Counted from the first letter of the stretch, positions 1-9,381 are shown. The stretch is 64,000 bases of DNA from Mucilaginibacter saanensis (GCF_014200575.1 NZ_JACHBZ010000020.1:59549-123548), one strand, 5' to 3'. Program-made: numbers and translations. Notes: generated by a model not told the origin, from the sequence alone.

Positions 1-1
1 T

Positions 2-370
2 GAACAGGCGCTGGTAAAATTGGAGAAAGAGCCAACTGATATTTTTCATGCCGATGTGCCTGAGTTTTACCTGCCTCCAAAAGAAGAAGTTTATAATAAC
101 ATGGAAGCCCTCATCTATCACTTTAAAATAGTGATGGGCGAAATACCTACCCCAAATACCGAAGTATATCACTCAGTAGAGGGTGCTAATGGAGAACTGG
201 GCTTTTATCTGGTAAATGATGGCGGACGCAGCCCATACCGTTTGCATTTCCGCAGACCAAGTTTTATCAATTACCAGATGTATGCCCCAATGAGCAGGGG
301 AATGTTATTGTCTGATGCGATTATTAACATGAGTAGTTTAAACGTTATTGCCGGAGAATTAGATGCTTAG
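2..370 (+). CDS. nuoD: NADH-quinone oxidoreductase subunit D, C-terminal part
   Basis: C-terminal 122 residues of NuoD, the 49-kDa subunit of the peripheral arm of respiratory complex I, which helps form the quinone pocket. The frame is open from the window edge (codons for EQALVKLEKE...), so the TTG at 20 is not the true start. Typical C-terminal NuoD signatures are visible: the MEALIYHFK region, then VYHSVEGANGELGFYLVNDG and the RLHFRRPSF segment near the end. The stop overlaps the nuoE start by 8 bp, indicating translational coupling. The preceding nuo genes must lie to the left of the window. Confidence 0.96.
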   Translation, partial: EQALVKLEKEPTDIFHADVPEFYLPPKEEVYNNMEALIYHFKIVMGEIPTPNTEVYHSVEGANGELGFYLVNDGGRSPYRLHFRRPSFINYQMYAPMSRGMLLSDAIINMSSLNVIAGELDA

Positions 371-887
371 AGTTGAAGATACTCAGGTTTCGGTTGAGTT
401 TAGCCCGGAACTGCTGAATAAATTTGCCGATGTAGTTTCCCGCTATCCTGCTGGGAAACAAAAATCGGCGTTGTTGCCTATCCTGCATTATGTACAGGCG
501 GAATTTGGTTGGGTTAGCCCACAGGCAATGGATAAAGTAGCAGCCTATTTAGATATACAGCCTATAGAGGTGTATGAAGTTGCTACATTTTATACCATGT
601 ATCTATTGCGCCCAAGTGGTAAATATGTACTGGAAGTGTGCCGTACCGGCCCTTGTGGTATAGTAGGCGCCGATAAGATAATGGATCATATTGAGCAAAA
701 GCTGGGTGTAAAAGAGGGTGAAGTTACAGCCGACGGCTTATTTAGCTGGAGAGGTGTTGAATGCCTGGCCGCTTGCGGTTTTGGCCCGGTTTTACAAATA
801 GGTCCTGAATATACTTTTTACGAGAATTTAACTAACGATTCGGTAGATAAATTGATCGGGGATTTGAAAGCAAAGGCAAAAAATTAA
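363..887 (+). CDS. nuoE: NADH-quinone oxidoreductase subunit E
   Basis: The 24-kDa subunit (174 residues) of the NADH dehydrogenase module; it carries the [2Fe-2S] cluster N1a. The thioredoxin-like domain shows the four ligands in the family pattern C-x4-C and C-x3-C at Cys93, Cys98, Cys134 and Cys138. Length is normal. The ATG overlaps the end of nuoD by 8 bp and nuoF starts 7 bp downstream, so it sits tightly inside the nuo operon. There is no obvious Shine-Dalgarno sequence, as is normal for Bacteroidota. Confidence 0.97.
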   Translation: MLRVEDTQVSVEFSPELLNKFADVVSRYPAGKQKSALLPILHYVQAEFGWVSPQAMDKVAAYLDIQPIEVYEVATFYTMYLLRPSGKYVLEVCRTGPCGIVGADKIMDHIEQKLGVKEGEVTADGLFSWRGVECLAACGFGPVLQIGPEYTFYENLTNDSVDKLIGDLKAKAKN

Positions 888-894
888 CAGTATC

Positions 895-2259
895 ATGGGA
901 CGGAAATTACTTTTAGAACATATAAACGTACCCGGCATCAATACATTTGATGTTTACCGCTCAAAGGGTGGTTACGCAGCTGTTGAAAAAGCTATAAAAA
1001 ACATGTCTCCTGAGGAGATTGTTGAAGAGGTTAAAAAATCAGGCTTACGCGGTCGTGGAGGTGCAGGTTTCCCAACCGGTATGAAGTGGAGCTTTTTGGC
1101 TAAGCCAGAAGGTGTAGCACGTTACCTGGTGTGTAATGCTGATGAATCAGAGCCCGGTACTTTTAAAGACCGTTACCTGATGACTTACATCCCTCATTTA
1201 TTAATTGAGGGAATGATAGTAGCCAGCTTTGCATTGGGCGCCAATACATCATACATATACGTTCGCGGCGAAATGATGCCGCAGATCAGGATACTGGAAA
1301 GAGCTATTGCCGAAGCAAAAGCAAAAGGCTTTTTAGGTAAAAATATTTTAGGATCAGGCTATGATCTGGAGCTGTATGTACAACCAGGCGGTGGTGCTTA
1401 CATCTGCGGAGAAGAAACCGCACTGTTAGAGTCATTAGAGGGTAAACGTGGTAATCCGCGTATAAAACCACCATTCCCGGCTATTGCTGGTTTGTATGGC
1501 TGCCCAACTGTGGTAAACAATGTAGAATCAATTGCTGCCGTAGTGCCAATCATTAACGAAGGAGGCGACGAATATGCTAAATTGGGTATAGGTCGTAGTA
1601 CTGGCACTAAGCTGATTTCGGCAGGTGGTAACCTTAAAAAACCCGGTGTTTATGAAATTGACCTGGGTTTACCAGTTGAAGAATTTTTATACTCTGATGA
1701 ATACTGCGGTGGCATAGCTAATGGCAAACGCTTAAAAGCTGTTGTGGCAGGTGGTTCATCAGTACCGATATTACCTGCAAATCTTTTCCTGAAAACTATT
1801 AATAACGAACCCCGACTGATGAGCTATGAATCATTGGCTGACGGTGGTTTTGTGAGTGGTACCATGATGGGATCGGGCGGTTTTATTGCTTATGATGAAG
1901 ATCAGTGTATTGTTCGTAATACCTGGAATTTTACCCGTTTTTATCACCACGAAAGTTGCGGACAATGTTCGCCTTGCCGTGAAGGTACGGGATGGATGGA
2001 AAAGGTTTTGCATCGCTTAGAGTACGGTCATGGTAAAATGAGTGACATGGACTTGTTGGTTGATGTATCTAAAAAAATCGAAGGAAATACCATTTGTCCG
2101 CTGGGTGATGCGGCTGCATGGCCGGTGGCTAGCGCTATCCGCCATTTCAGGGATGAATTTGAGTGGCATGTAACAAATCCATCGGCAGCAATAGCTGGTA
2201 ATTATGGACTGGCTCATTATGCCGATCCGCTACCTAAATTGGAAGAAAAAGTAGCATAA
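895..2259 (+). CDS. nuoF: NADH-quinone oxidoreductase subunit F
   Basis: The 51-kDa subunit (454 residues) that binds NADH and FMN and passes electrons to the [4Fe-4S] cluster N3. The glycine-rich nucleotide site GRGGAGFPTG lies at residues 53-62 and the FMN-site segment GGGAYICGEETALLE around 166-179. N3 ligands are Cys355, Cys358 and Cys361 (ESCGQCSPCREG) plus Cys401 (CPLGD). It follows nuoE by 7 bp. The 176-bp gap to nuoG is the widest in the operon and holds a REP-like repeat. The start is the only ATG close to the end of nuoE that precedes the conserved N-terminus. Confidence 0.97.
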   Translation: MGRKLLLEHINVPGINTFDVYRSKGGYAAVEKAIKNMSPEEIVEEVKKSGLRGRGGAGFPTGMKWSFLAKPEGVARYLVCNADESEPGTFKDRYLMTYIPHLLIEGMIVASFALGANTSYIYVRGEMMPQIRILERAIAEAKAKGFLGKNILGSGYDLELYVQPGGGAYICGEETALLESLEGKRGNPRIKPPFPAIAGLYGCPTVVNNVESIAAVVPIINEGGDEYAKLGIGRSTGTKLISAGGNLKKPGVYEIDLGLPVEEFLYSDEYCGGIANGKRLKAVVAGGSSVPILPANLFLKTINNEPRLMSYESLADGGFVSGTMMGSGGFIAYDEDQCIVRNTWNFTRFYHHESCGQCSPCREGTGWMEKVLHRLEYGHGKMSDMDLLVDVSKKIEGNTICPLGDAAAWPVASAIRHFRDEFEWHVTNPSAAIAGNYGLAHYADPLPKLEEKVA

Positions 2260-2271
2260 GCTAAAAAACAT

Positions 2272-2360
2272 CATGTCATCGCGAGGCACGAAGCAATCTC
2301 AAATGACAGGTGACGAATATGCATGATGCTATTGCTGCGCTACGCTCGCAATGGCATACT
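2272..2360. repeat. REP-like imperfect inverted repeat, family A copy 1
   Basis: The left arm resembles GTCATcGCGAGGcACGAAGCAATCTC and the right arm (ATTGCTGCGCTACGCTCGCAATGG) is its imperfect reverse complement. It lies between nuoF and nuoG. The same arm sequence recurs near 40.74, 46.1, 47.87, 54.42 and 57.67 kb, always between genes, so this is one copy of a dispersed family and not a chance hairpin. This copy is moderately decayed. Confidence 0.75.
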
Positions 2361-2375
2361 AAAGAATAATGAAGA

Positions 2376-2400
2376 TTTCTAAACCTTAGGGTTTAGAAAT
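2376..2400. repeat. Short inverted repeat between nuoF and nuoG
   Basis: TTTCTAAACC and GGTTTAGAAA face each other around a four-base centre (near-perfect palindrome), followed by a degenerate direct repeat of the TTTAGA word up to about 2413. Without a strong T-tract it is not a convincing terminator. It may instead modulate expression inside the operon. Confidence 0.5.
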
Positions 2401-2435
2401 TAGGATTTAGAGTTTATACAAGGACGTTATATAAA

Positions 2436-3431
2436 ATGTCAATGAAAGTAACAATAGACGGGATACCCGTTGAAGTAGAACCAGGAACAAGCATCCTTAA
2501 TGCTGCAAGGCAAATAGGGGGCGATATTGTTCCGCCTGCTATGTGCTATTACTCCAAGCTGGAAGGCAGTGGTGGTAAATGCCGTACCTGTTTGGTTAAG
2601 GTAAGTAAAGGCTCTGAAAAAGACCCTCGCCCTATGCCTAAACTGGTGGCCTCATGCCGTACCACGGTAATGGATGGCATGGAAGTACAAAATATTACCT
2701 CGCCCGAAGTTGTTGAAGCCCGTAAAGGTGTGGTTGAAATGTTATTACTTAATCACCCGTTGGATTGCCCGGTGTGTGACCAGGCCGGCGAATGCCATTT
2801 GCAGGATCTTGGTTTTGAACACGGTGCTGCTAAAACCCGTTATGAGTTTGACCGCCGTACATTTGAAAAGATAGATATTGGCGATAAGATACAGTTGCAC
2901 ATGACACGTTGTATTTTATGCTATCGTTGTGTTTTCACTGCCGATCAGATCACCAATACCCGTTTACACGGTATCCTGAACCGGGGCGATCATTCTGAAA
3001 TATCAACTTATATCACCAAAGCTGTTGATAATGATTTTTCAGGTAACATCATTGATGTATGTCCTGTAGGCGCTTTAACTGATAAAACTTTCCGTTTTAA
3101 AAACAGGGTATGGTTTACCAAACCTGTTGATGCACATCGCGACTGTGACAAATGCTGTGGTAAAACAACATTATGGTATAAAGGCGAAGACGTGATCAGG
3201 GTAACCGGTCGTAAGGATGTGTATGGTGAGGTAGAAGAGTTTATTTGCAACACCTGCCGTTTTGATAAAAAGAAAACCGCCGACTGGGTAATTGAAGGCC
3301 CGCGCAAAGTGTCGCACAAATCGGTTATCAGCTCAAATCATTACGAATTTACACCGCTGCCGGTGGTTAAAACCAACCCGGTGCTGATGGAAGCGAACAA
3401 AGAACAATTTGAACGAGATACACGCTTATAA
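2436..3431 (+). CDS. nuoG: NADH-quinone oxidoreductase subunit G, short form
   Basis: Iron-sulfur electron-wire subunit of complex I, only 331 residues against about 700-900 in proteobacterial NuoG. The N-terminal ferredoxin domain has [2Fe-2S] N1b ligands Cys37, Cys49, Cys52 and Cys74. The His-Cys motif for N5 follows (His107, Cys111, Cys114, Cys120), then the N4 ligands Cys159, Cys162, Cys165 and Cys209. A further cysteine set (237, 240, 241, 271, 274) could hold an N7-like cluster with unusual spacing. The large molybdopterin-like C-terminal domain is absent, and the protein ends cleanly with a 1-bp overlap into nuoH. I recall the short form as the normal one in Sphingobacteria and Flavobacteria, so this is not a truncation. 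Confidence 0.93.
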   Translation: MSMKVTIDGIPVEVEPGTSILNAARQIGGDIVPPAMCYYSKLEGSGGKCRTCLVKVSKGSEKDPRPMPKLVASCRTTVMDGMEVQNITSPEVVEARKGVVEMLLLNHPLDCPVCDQAGECHLQDLGFEHGAAKTRYEFDRRTFEKIDIGDKIQLHMTRCILCYRCVFTADQITNTRLHGILNRGDHSEISTYITKAVDNDFSGNIIDVCPVGALTDKTFRFKNRVWFTKPVDAHRDCDKCCGKTTLWYKGEDVIRVTGRKDVYGEVEEFICNTCRFDKKKTADWVIEGPRKVSHKSVISSNHYEFTPLPVVKTNPVLMEANKEQFERDTRL

Positions 3432-4474
3432 TGGGATTAGCAGATATATTAATAAAGTTTGGACTGATACTGATCATTTTCGTTATCAGCCTTGTGATGG
3501 CCATGTACTCTACTTATGCAGAGCGTAAAATTGCGGCATTTTTTCAGGATAGGATAGGTCCTAACCGTGCAGGACCGTGGGGTATTTTGCAGCCTTTGGC
3601 CGATGGTGGTAAGATGTTTTTAAAAGAAGAGATCATCCCAACCAATGCCACACCGTTCCTGTTTATTGTAGGTCCATCGCTGGCTATATTAACAGCCTGT
3701 ATAGGATCGGCAGTTATTCCATGGGGACAAAAAATGACTATTGGCGGTCATATAGTTGACTTACAGGTTACTGATATCAACGTAGGTGTGCTGTACATTT
3801 TTGGTGTAGTGTCATTAGGTGTTTATGGTGTAATGATAGGCGGCTGGGCATCAAACAACAAATACTCGTTGTTGGGAGCTATTCGTGCAGCATCACAAAA
3901 TATCAGCTATGAAATATCAATGGGCTTATCTATAATAGCGCTGTTGATGTTAACCGGTACATTAAGTTTGCGTGAAATTGCTGAGCAGCAGCATAGCTGG
4001 CACTGGAACGTGTTGCGCCAGCCATTGGGTTTTATATTGTTTATTGTATGTGCCTTTGCCGAAACTAACCGTACACCATTTGATTTACCCGAGTGCGAAA
4101 CCGAGTTGGTAGGTGGTTATCATACCGAATATTCGTCAATGAAACTGGGCTTTTACCTGTTTGCTGAGTATATCAACATGTTTATATCATCGGCGGTTAT
4201 GGCTACCTTATACTGGGGTGGTTACAACTATCCGGGTATGGATTGGATGAATGGATTGTTAGGGACGACCTGGGGACCGCTATTTGGTGTTGCTATATTT
4301 TTTATAAAAATATGCCTGTTCATCTTCTTTTTTATGTGGGTTCGCTGGACTATCCCGCGTTTCCGCTACGATCAGTTGATGGATCTGGGATGGAAGATAT
4401 TGATACCATTGGCTATTGCCAACATTGTACTTACCGGTATAGGTAGTACATTACTTACACACTTTGGATTTTAA
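3431..4474 (+). CDS. nuoH: NADH-quinone oxidoreductase subunit H
   Basis: Membrane subunit (347 residues, about eight transmembrane helices) joining the peripheral arm to the membrane arm and forming part of the quinone channel. Conserved stretches are visible: AERKIAAFFQDRIGPNRAGPWG near residue 30, GGWASNNKYSLLGAIR, and FAETNRTPFDLPE with the family's conserved acidic residues. Its ATG shares one base with the nuoG stop (TAATG), so translation is coupled. Length is normal. Confidence 0.97.
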   Translation: MGLADILIKFGLILIIFVISLVMAMYSTYAERKIAAFFQDRIGPNRAGPWGILQPLADGGKMFLKEEIIPTNATPFLFIVGPSLAILTACIGSAVIPWGQKMTIGGHIVDLQVTDINVGVLYIFGVVSLGVYGVMIGGWASNNKYSLLGAIRAASQNISYEISMGLSIIALLMLTGTLSLREIAEQQHSWHWNVLRQPLGFILFIVCAFAETNRTPFDLPECETELVGGYHTEYSSMKLGFYLFAEYINMFISSAVMATLYWGGYNYPGMDWMNGLLGTTWGPLFGVAIFFIKICLFIFFFMWVRWTIPRFRYDQLMDLGWKILIPLAIANIVLTGIGSTLLTHFGF

Positions 4475-4478
4475 TTAA

Positions 4479-4976
4479 ATGGAATCATTAAGCAATAAGA
4501 AAAAAGTACTGGAAGTAAAGCCGCTCAATTTTATGGAGCGCGCCTATCTGCCGGCTATCATTGGTGGTTTGGCCACTACCATGAAGCACTTTTTCAGGAA
4601 ACCGGTTACCATCAGCTATCCTGAAGAGAAGCGCGAATTTTCTGAGAACTTTCGTGGTATGCACTCGCTTAAACGGGATGAGGATGGTAAAGAACGCTGT
4701 ACAGCTTGCGGATTATGCGCCCTTTCATGCCCGGCCGAAGCCATTACCATGACTGCTGCTGAGCGCCAGCCAGGTGAAGAGAATTTATATCGTGAAGAAA
4801 AGTACGCTGCAGTTTATGAAATAAATATGCTGCGCTGCATTTTTTGCGGTTTGTGCGAAGAGGCTTGCCCTAAGGAAGCTATTTATCTTGACGGTGATAT
4901 TGTACCTGCCGATTATTTGAGGAAGGATTTTATTTACGGTAAAGACAAATTAGTAGAGGCGCCCTTAAATCAATAA
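4479..4976 (+). CDS. nuoI: NADH-quinone oxidoreductase subunit I
   Basis: Ferredoxin-like subunit (165 residues) holding the two [4Fe-4S] clusters N6a and N6b that feed N2. Two classical C-x2-C-x2-C-x3-CP motifs are present: Cys74/77/80/84 and Cys120/123/126/130. The N-terminal 45 residues are the amphipathic membrane-contact region. It lies 4 bp after nuoH and 60 bp before the preferred nuoJ start. Confidence 0.97.
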   Translation: MESLSNKKKVLEVKPLNFMERAYLPAIIGGLATTMKHFFRKPVTISYPEEKREFSENFRGMHSLKRDEDGKERCTACGLCALSCPAEAITMTAAERQPGEENLYREEKYAAVYEINMLRCIFCGLCEEACPKEAIYLDGDIVPADYLRKDFIYGKDKLVEAPLNQ

Positions 4977-5036
4977 AGAAGTTTTATACCTTTGCCCAAC
5001 TCTTTTGTGAGGCAAGGGTATTTTGTAAATATAAAC

Positions 5037-5534
5037 ATGAGTACATTTTACTTCATCGCATTTTTGTCCATATTCTTTTCGATACTGGTTATCTCGGCCA
5101 AAAATCCGGTACATAGTATCCTTTATCTGATACTTACCTTTTTTACCTTCACTGTACATTACATTTTAATGAATGCCCAGTTCCTGGCAATTGTTAATTT
5201 TATTGTATACATGGGGGCTATCCTTGTATTGTTCCTGTACACGCTGATGCTTATTAACCTGAATAAGGAGAGTGAGCCGGTAAAGCCATTTATGGTGAAA
5301 TTTGCAGGTGTATTTGGTGGAGGTATTTTAATAATAGCCCTGGTGGCCTCACTAAAATCAATCGGCATATCTGATCCGGTTGTGTTGAAAAATCCTGATC
5401 TGGGTTTGGTGAAAAACTTAGGTAAAGTATTGTTCAATGAATTTTTATTGCCATTTGAAGTATCATCTATATTGTTGTTATCAGCAATGGTGGGTGCTGT
5501 TCTGTTGGCTACAAAAGACCCTAAAGCTGCATAA
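5037..5534 (+). CDS. nuoJ: NADH-quinone oxidoreductase subunit J
   Basis: Membrane subunit (165 residues from this start) with five predicted helices; the VNFIVYMGAILVLFLYTLMLIN segment carries the conserved helix 3 with its pi-bulge region. An upstream TTG at 4992 would add 15 polar residues (PNSFVRQGYFVNIN) not expected in the family. I therefore chose the ATG at 5037, which begins directly with the first hydrophobic helix. The stop shares one base with the nuoK start. Confidence 0.94.
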   Translation: MSTFYFIAFLSIFFSILVISAKNPVHSILYLILTFFTFTVHYILMNAQFLAIVNFIVYMGAILVLFLYTLMLINLNKESEPVKPFMVKFAGVFGGGILIIALVASLKSIGISDPVVLKNPDLGLVKNLGKVLFNEFLLPFEVSSILLLSAMVGAVLLATKDPKAA

Positions 5535-5863
5535 TGGAAAGTTTAACAAATACCATACAGGCGGTGCCGCTTAATCACTACATATTATTAAGCACAATTA
5601 TTTTTTCGATAGGTGTAATTGGCGTATTGATCCGCCGTAATGCCATCGTGATCTTTATGTCGGTTGAGCTGATGCTTAACGCGGTTAATTTACTGCTTAC
5701 GGCATTCTCCGTTTACCGGGGCGATGCAACAGGACAGGTTTTCGTGTTTTTTATTATGGCACTTGCCGCGGCCGAGGTTGCAGTAGGGCTGGCCATTATC
5801 GTAATGATATACCGTAATACAAACTCGGTTGATATTAACGTGCTGAACAGGCTGAAGTGGTAA
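5534..5863 (+). CDS. nuoK: NADH-quinone oxidoreductase subunit K
   Basis: Small three-helix antiporter-like subunit (109 residues) of the complex I proton path. It is recognised by GVLIRRNAIVIFMSVELMLNAVNLL, which holds the conserved membrane glutamate, and by the second glutamate in ALAAAEVAVGLAI. It overlaps nuoJ by one base (TAATG). After it comes a 108-bp gap with ACGTACAAC-type repeats before nuoL. Confidence 0.97.
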   Translation: MESLTNTIQAVPLNHYILLSTIIFSIGVIGVLIRRNAIVIFMSVELMLNAVNLLLTAFSVYRGDATGQVFVFFIMALAAAEVAVGLAIIVMIYRNTNSVDINVLNRLKW

Positions 5864-5929
5864 CAACAGATTCCGGAATTTCAACTTCGGATTTTGTTAC
5901 ATATATAATATAAACGTATTGCGGGCACA

Positions 5930-5971
5930 GGCTCGTAACGCGTACAACATAAAACGTACAACGTATAAAAC
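5930..5971. repeat. Word-like ACGTACAAC direct repeats before nuoL
   Basis: The spacer before nuoL contains GCGTACAACATAAAACGTACAACGTATAAAA, that is, two to three near-copies of an ACGTACAAC/TATAAAAC word ending at the start codon. The same words occur in front of rpmG (about 52.74 kb) and the DUF4295 gene (about 53.03 kb). No function is known to me; they could be leader or translation signals or simple slippage products. Confidence 0.55.
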
Positions 5972-7885
5972 ATGAATCAATACATCTGGCTTATTCCAAT
6001 ATTACCGTTAGCCGGTTTTATTATTAACGGACTTGGCCGCAATTCATTATCTAAAAACGTAATTGGCTTTATTGGCAGCCTGCTGGTACTGGTATCTTTT
6101 GGTTTAAGCCTGGCAGTTTTCTTCCAGATCAAATCAACAGGTGCCCCTATCAATGTTACTTACTTCGACTGGATCTCAGTTGGCTTATTAAAAATCCCTT
6201 TCGCATTCCTGGTTGATCAGTTAAGTTCAATCATGCTGCTCATTATTACAGGCGTTGGTTTCCTGATCCACTTGTATTCGATAGGTTATATGCATGACGA
6301 TAATGGTTTCGGCAAGTTCTTCGCTTACCTTAATCTGTTTGTATTCTTTATGCTCTTGCTGGTGATGGGTTCAAACTACCTTATCATGTTTATTGGCTGG
6401 GAGGGCGTAGGTTTATGCTCATACTTGTTAATAGGTTTCTGGTATACCAATCCAAGCTATGCCGATGCTGCTAAGAAAGCCTTTATTATGAACCGTATTG
6501 GTGACCTTGGCTTTTTATTAGGGGTATTCATTATTATTTACAGCTTTGGTAGTATTTCTTTTGCCGAGATATTTCCGAAAGCGGCAGCCATGCATGTGGG
6601 TGCAGCACCGTTCTTCTCTATTACCATATTATTGTTTGTAGGTGCGGTAGGTAAATCGGCACAGTTGCCTTTGTTTACCTGGCTGCCTGATGCAATGGCT
6701 GGTCCAACGCCAGTATCGGCATTGATACACGCTGCAACCATGGTTACTGCAGGTATCTACATGATAGCCCGCTCCAACATATTCTACACCCTATCACCAG
6801 ATACTATGGAGATTGTGGCAATAGTAGGTTTGGCGACGGCCTTGTTTGCTGCACTGATAGCTTTAACACAAACTGATATTAAAAAGGTACTGGCTTACTC
6901 AACGGTATCGCAATTGGGATATATGTTTTTAGGTTTAGGCGTAGGCGCTTATACCGGGGCATTTTTCCACGTGTTAACCCATGCATTCTTTAAAGCATTA
7001 TTGTTCCTGGGTGCAGGTTCTGTTATTCACGCTATGGGTGGCGAGCAGGATATGCGCAAGATGGGCGGCCTGAAAGGTAAAATTAAAGTAACCTTTGGTA
7101 CTATGCTTATAGGTACTATCGCCATATCGGGTATTCCTCCATTCTCAGGTTTCTTTTCAAAAGACGAAATTCTGGCACATGCCTATGCACATAGCACTAC
7201 TTTTTATGTAATCGGTGTATTTACGGCTATGCTTACATCATTTTACATGTTCAGGATGTTGTACCTTACTTTTTACGGAAAGTTCCGCGGTACACATGAG
7301 CAGGAACACCATGTACATGAGTCGCCGGCAAGTATGACCATTCCATTAATAGTGCTGGCCATTCTTTCCATAGTTGGTGGTTTAATTGGCGTGCCTGAAG
7401 TACTGGGCGGTCACCATGAACTGGAGCATTTCCTGGCGCCGGTATTTGAAAAATCAAACGCCATTATGGGCGAACATCATTTACAAGCCAGTACAGAGTT
7501 TATACTAATGGGTGTTTCAGTTGGTGTTGCTTTGGTAGCGTTGATATACGCTTACATTAAATATGCTAAAAATGGCAGCGTTCCGGTAGCTGATACCGAA
7601 GAGCGCCCGGCATTAACCAGTTTATCATACAATAAATTTTATGTAGATGAGCTTTACGATTTCCTGGTTCGTAAACCATTGGATTTCCTTTCCACATTTT
7701 TCTACAACGTGGTGGAGCGCCTGGGTATTGATGGCCTGGTGAATGGTTTAGGTAAAGGTACTATTGAAACCAGTAAGGGTTTGCGCCTGTTGCAAACCGG
7801 TAACGTCGGTTTCTACATATTTATAATGGTGCTGGGCATTATTGCCATATTAGCATATAGCATATTTGGATTAACTAAAATATAA
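5972..7885 (+). CDS. nuoL: NADH-quinone oxidoreductase subunit L
   Basis: The largest antiporter-like proton-pumping subunit (637 residues), with the distal position and the lateral helix HL at its C-terminus. Conserved segments include LIMFIGWEGVGLCSYLLIGFWY (key Glu), then KSAQLPLFTWLPDAMAGPTPVSALIHAATMVTAG and FFHVLTHAFFKALLFLGAGSVIHAM. The His-rich loop near residues 440-455 (EQEHHVHE) lies on the predicted periplasmic/cytoplasmic boundary. It starts after a 108-bp spacer and is followed at 24 bp by nuoM. Confidence 0.97.
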   Translation: MNQYIWLIPILPLAGFIINGLGRNSLSKNVIGFIGSLLVLVSFGLSLAVFFQIKSTGAPINVTYFDWISVGLLKIPFAFLVDQLSSIMLLIITGVGFLIHLYSIGYMHDDNGFGKFFAYLNLFVFFMLLLVMGSNYLIMFIGWEGVGLCSYLLIGFWYTNPSYADAAKKAFIMNRIGDLGFLLGVFIIIYSFGSISFAEIFPKAAAMHVGAAPFFSITILLFVGAVGKSAQLPLFTWLPDAMAGPTPVSALIHAATMVTAGIYMIARSNIFYTLSPDTMEIVAIVGLATALFAALIALTQTDIKKVLAYSTVSQLGYMFLGLGVGAYTGAFFHVLTHAFFKALLFLGAGSVIHAMGGEQDMRKMGGLKGKIKVTFGTMLIGTIAISGIPPFSGFFSKDEILAHAYAHSTTFYVIGVFTAMLTSFYMFRMLYLTFYGKFRGTHEQEHHVHESPASMTIPLIVLAILSIVGGLIGVPEVLGGHHELEHFLAPVFEKSNAIMGEHHLQASTEFILMGVSVGVALVALIYAYIKYAKNGSVPVADTEERPALTSLSYNKFYVDELYDFLVRKPLDFLSTFFYNVVERLGIDGLVNGLGKGTIETSKGLRLLQTGNVGFYIFIMVLGIIAILAYSIFGLTKI

Positions 7886-7908
7886 ACGATAATCGTTTAC
7901 CATATAAC

Positions 7909-9381
7909 ATGACCGTTAGTATATTAATTTTTTTACCAATAGTTGCCGCAATCATAGTTGCCTTATTAAAAAATGGGGTTGCTAAATACGCTGCATTGTT
8001 TTTCTCTGTTGCAGAACTGGTAATAGCATGCATATTCCTATGCCATTTTACTCCCGATGCCAGTACCCAGTTTGGTGTGGATGTTCCCTGGATATCAAAA
8101 TTCGGCATTTATTTTAGCGCCGGCATTGATGGCATCAGTATGATCATGGTATTACTTACTACCTTGCTTGTACCGCTTATTATTTTATCGACTTTTGAGC
8201 ACGAACACAAAAATGCAGGTGCCTTTTATGCTTTGATATTATTTATGCAGGCCGGTTTACTGGTAGTATTTACCGCTCTAGACGGATTTTTGTTTTACGT
8301 AGGTTGGGAGGCCGCACTGATCCCTATTTATTTTATATGTGCACTTTGGGGCGGCGAAAACCGTATCCGCATTACCATTAAGTTTTTTATATACACGTTT
8401 GCCGGTTCTTTATTCATGTTGATAGGTATCATTTACCTATATCTGCAATCTCCTGATAAAACTTACGACCTGCACACATTTTACAATTCGCATTTAGATG
8501 CACACCATCAATCGTTGGTGTTTTGGGCATTTTTCCTGGCGTTTGCTATTAAAATGCCGTTGTTTCCTTTTCATACCTGGCAGCCCGATACTTATACCGA
8601 GGCGCCAACTGCCGGTACCATGCTATTATCAGGTATTATGTTAAAAATGGGTATCTACGGGGTAATTCGTTGGTTAATACCTAATGCGCCACTTGGTTTA
8701 TTACAATGGCAAAGCCTGGTGATTATACTTTCGGTAATTGGTATTGTATATGCTTCCATTATTGCCTTTAAACAAACAGATGGTAAACGTTTGGTAGCTT
8801 ACTCATCTATAGCACACGTTGGCTTAATAGCTGCAGGTATATTTGCCTGGAATGCTGTAGGTGTACAAGGTGCCATGATACAAATGCTTAGCCACGGTAT
8901 TAACGTAGTAGGTATGTTTTTTATATGGGATATCATCAGCAGGAGGTTAAACACCCGCGATATCAACCAGCTTGGCGGTATTGCCAAGGTAGCACCTCAG
9001 TTTTCCATAGCTTTCTTAATTATTTTATTGGGTACAGTAGGTTTACCTTTAACAAATGGGTTTATTGGAGAGTTTTTATTGCTGAATGGCGTTTTTCAAT
9101 ATAGCGCTTATCATTACGCCAGTATCGCATTATCCGCAATTGCAGGTTTAACCATAATTTTTGGTGCTGTTTATATGTTGCGCATGTACAAAAATGTAAT
9201 GCAAGGCGAAACCAATGAACTGACTGCTACTTTTACCGATATAGCAGGTTCTGAGAAACTGGTACTGATCATAATCTGCATTTTGATAATTGGCATTGGA
9301 GTTTATCCGCAGCCTATTATGCATATATCAGAAGCGGCCGTTAATAATTTAATACATTCAATAAACGCAAAGGTTTATTAA
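7909..9381 (+). CDS. nuoM: NADH-quinone oxidoreductase subunit M
   Basis: Antiporter-like proton-pumping subunit (490 residues, about 14 helices). Diagnostic segments are FYVGWEAALIPIYFICALWG with the essential glutamate, FAIKMPLFPFHTWQPDTYTEAPTAGTMLLSGIMLKMGIYG, and AYSSIAHVGLIAAG. Typical of complex I subunit M rather than an Mrp antiporter, given the uninterrupted nuoL-M-N order. It is 24 bp after nuoL and 66 bp before nuoN. Confidence 0.97.
   Translation: MTVSILIFLPIVAAIIVALLKNGVAKYAALFFSVAELVIACIFLCHFTPDASTQFGVDVPWISKFGIYFSAGIDGISMIMVLLTTLLVPLIILSTFEHEHKNAGAFYALILFMQAGLLVVFTALDGFLFYVGWEAALIPIYFICALWGGENRIRITIKFFIYTFAGSLFMLIGIIYLYLQSPDKTYDLHTFYNSHLDAHHQSLVFWAFFLAFAIKMPLFPFHTWQPDTYTEAPTAGTMLLSGIMLKMGIYGVIRWLIPNAPLGLLQWQSLVIILSVIGIVYASIIAFKQTDGKRLVAYSSIAHVGLIAAGIFAWNAVGVQGAMIQMLSHGINVVGMFFIWDIISRRLNTRDINQLGGIAKVAPQFSIAFLIILLGTVGLPLTNGFIGEFLLLNGVFQYSAYHYASIALSAIAGLTIIFGAVYMLRMYKNVMQGETNELTATFTDIAGSEKLVLIIICILIIGIGVYPQPIMHISEAAVNNLIHSINAKVY

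Noticed and set aside
2272..2360. CRISPR array
   Set aside because: The repeats here and elsewhere are single dispersed palindromes, not regularly spaced direct repeats, and no cas genes are present.
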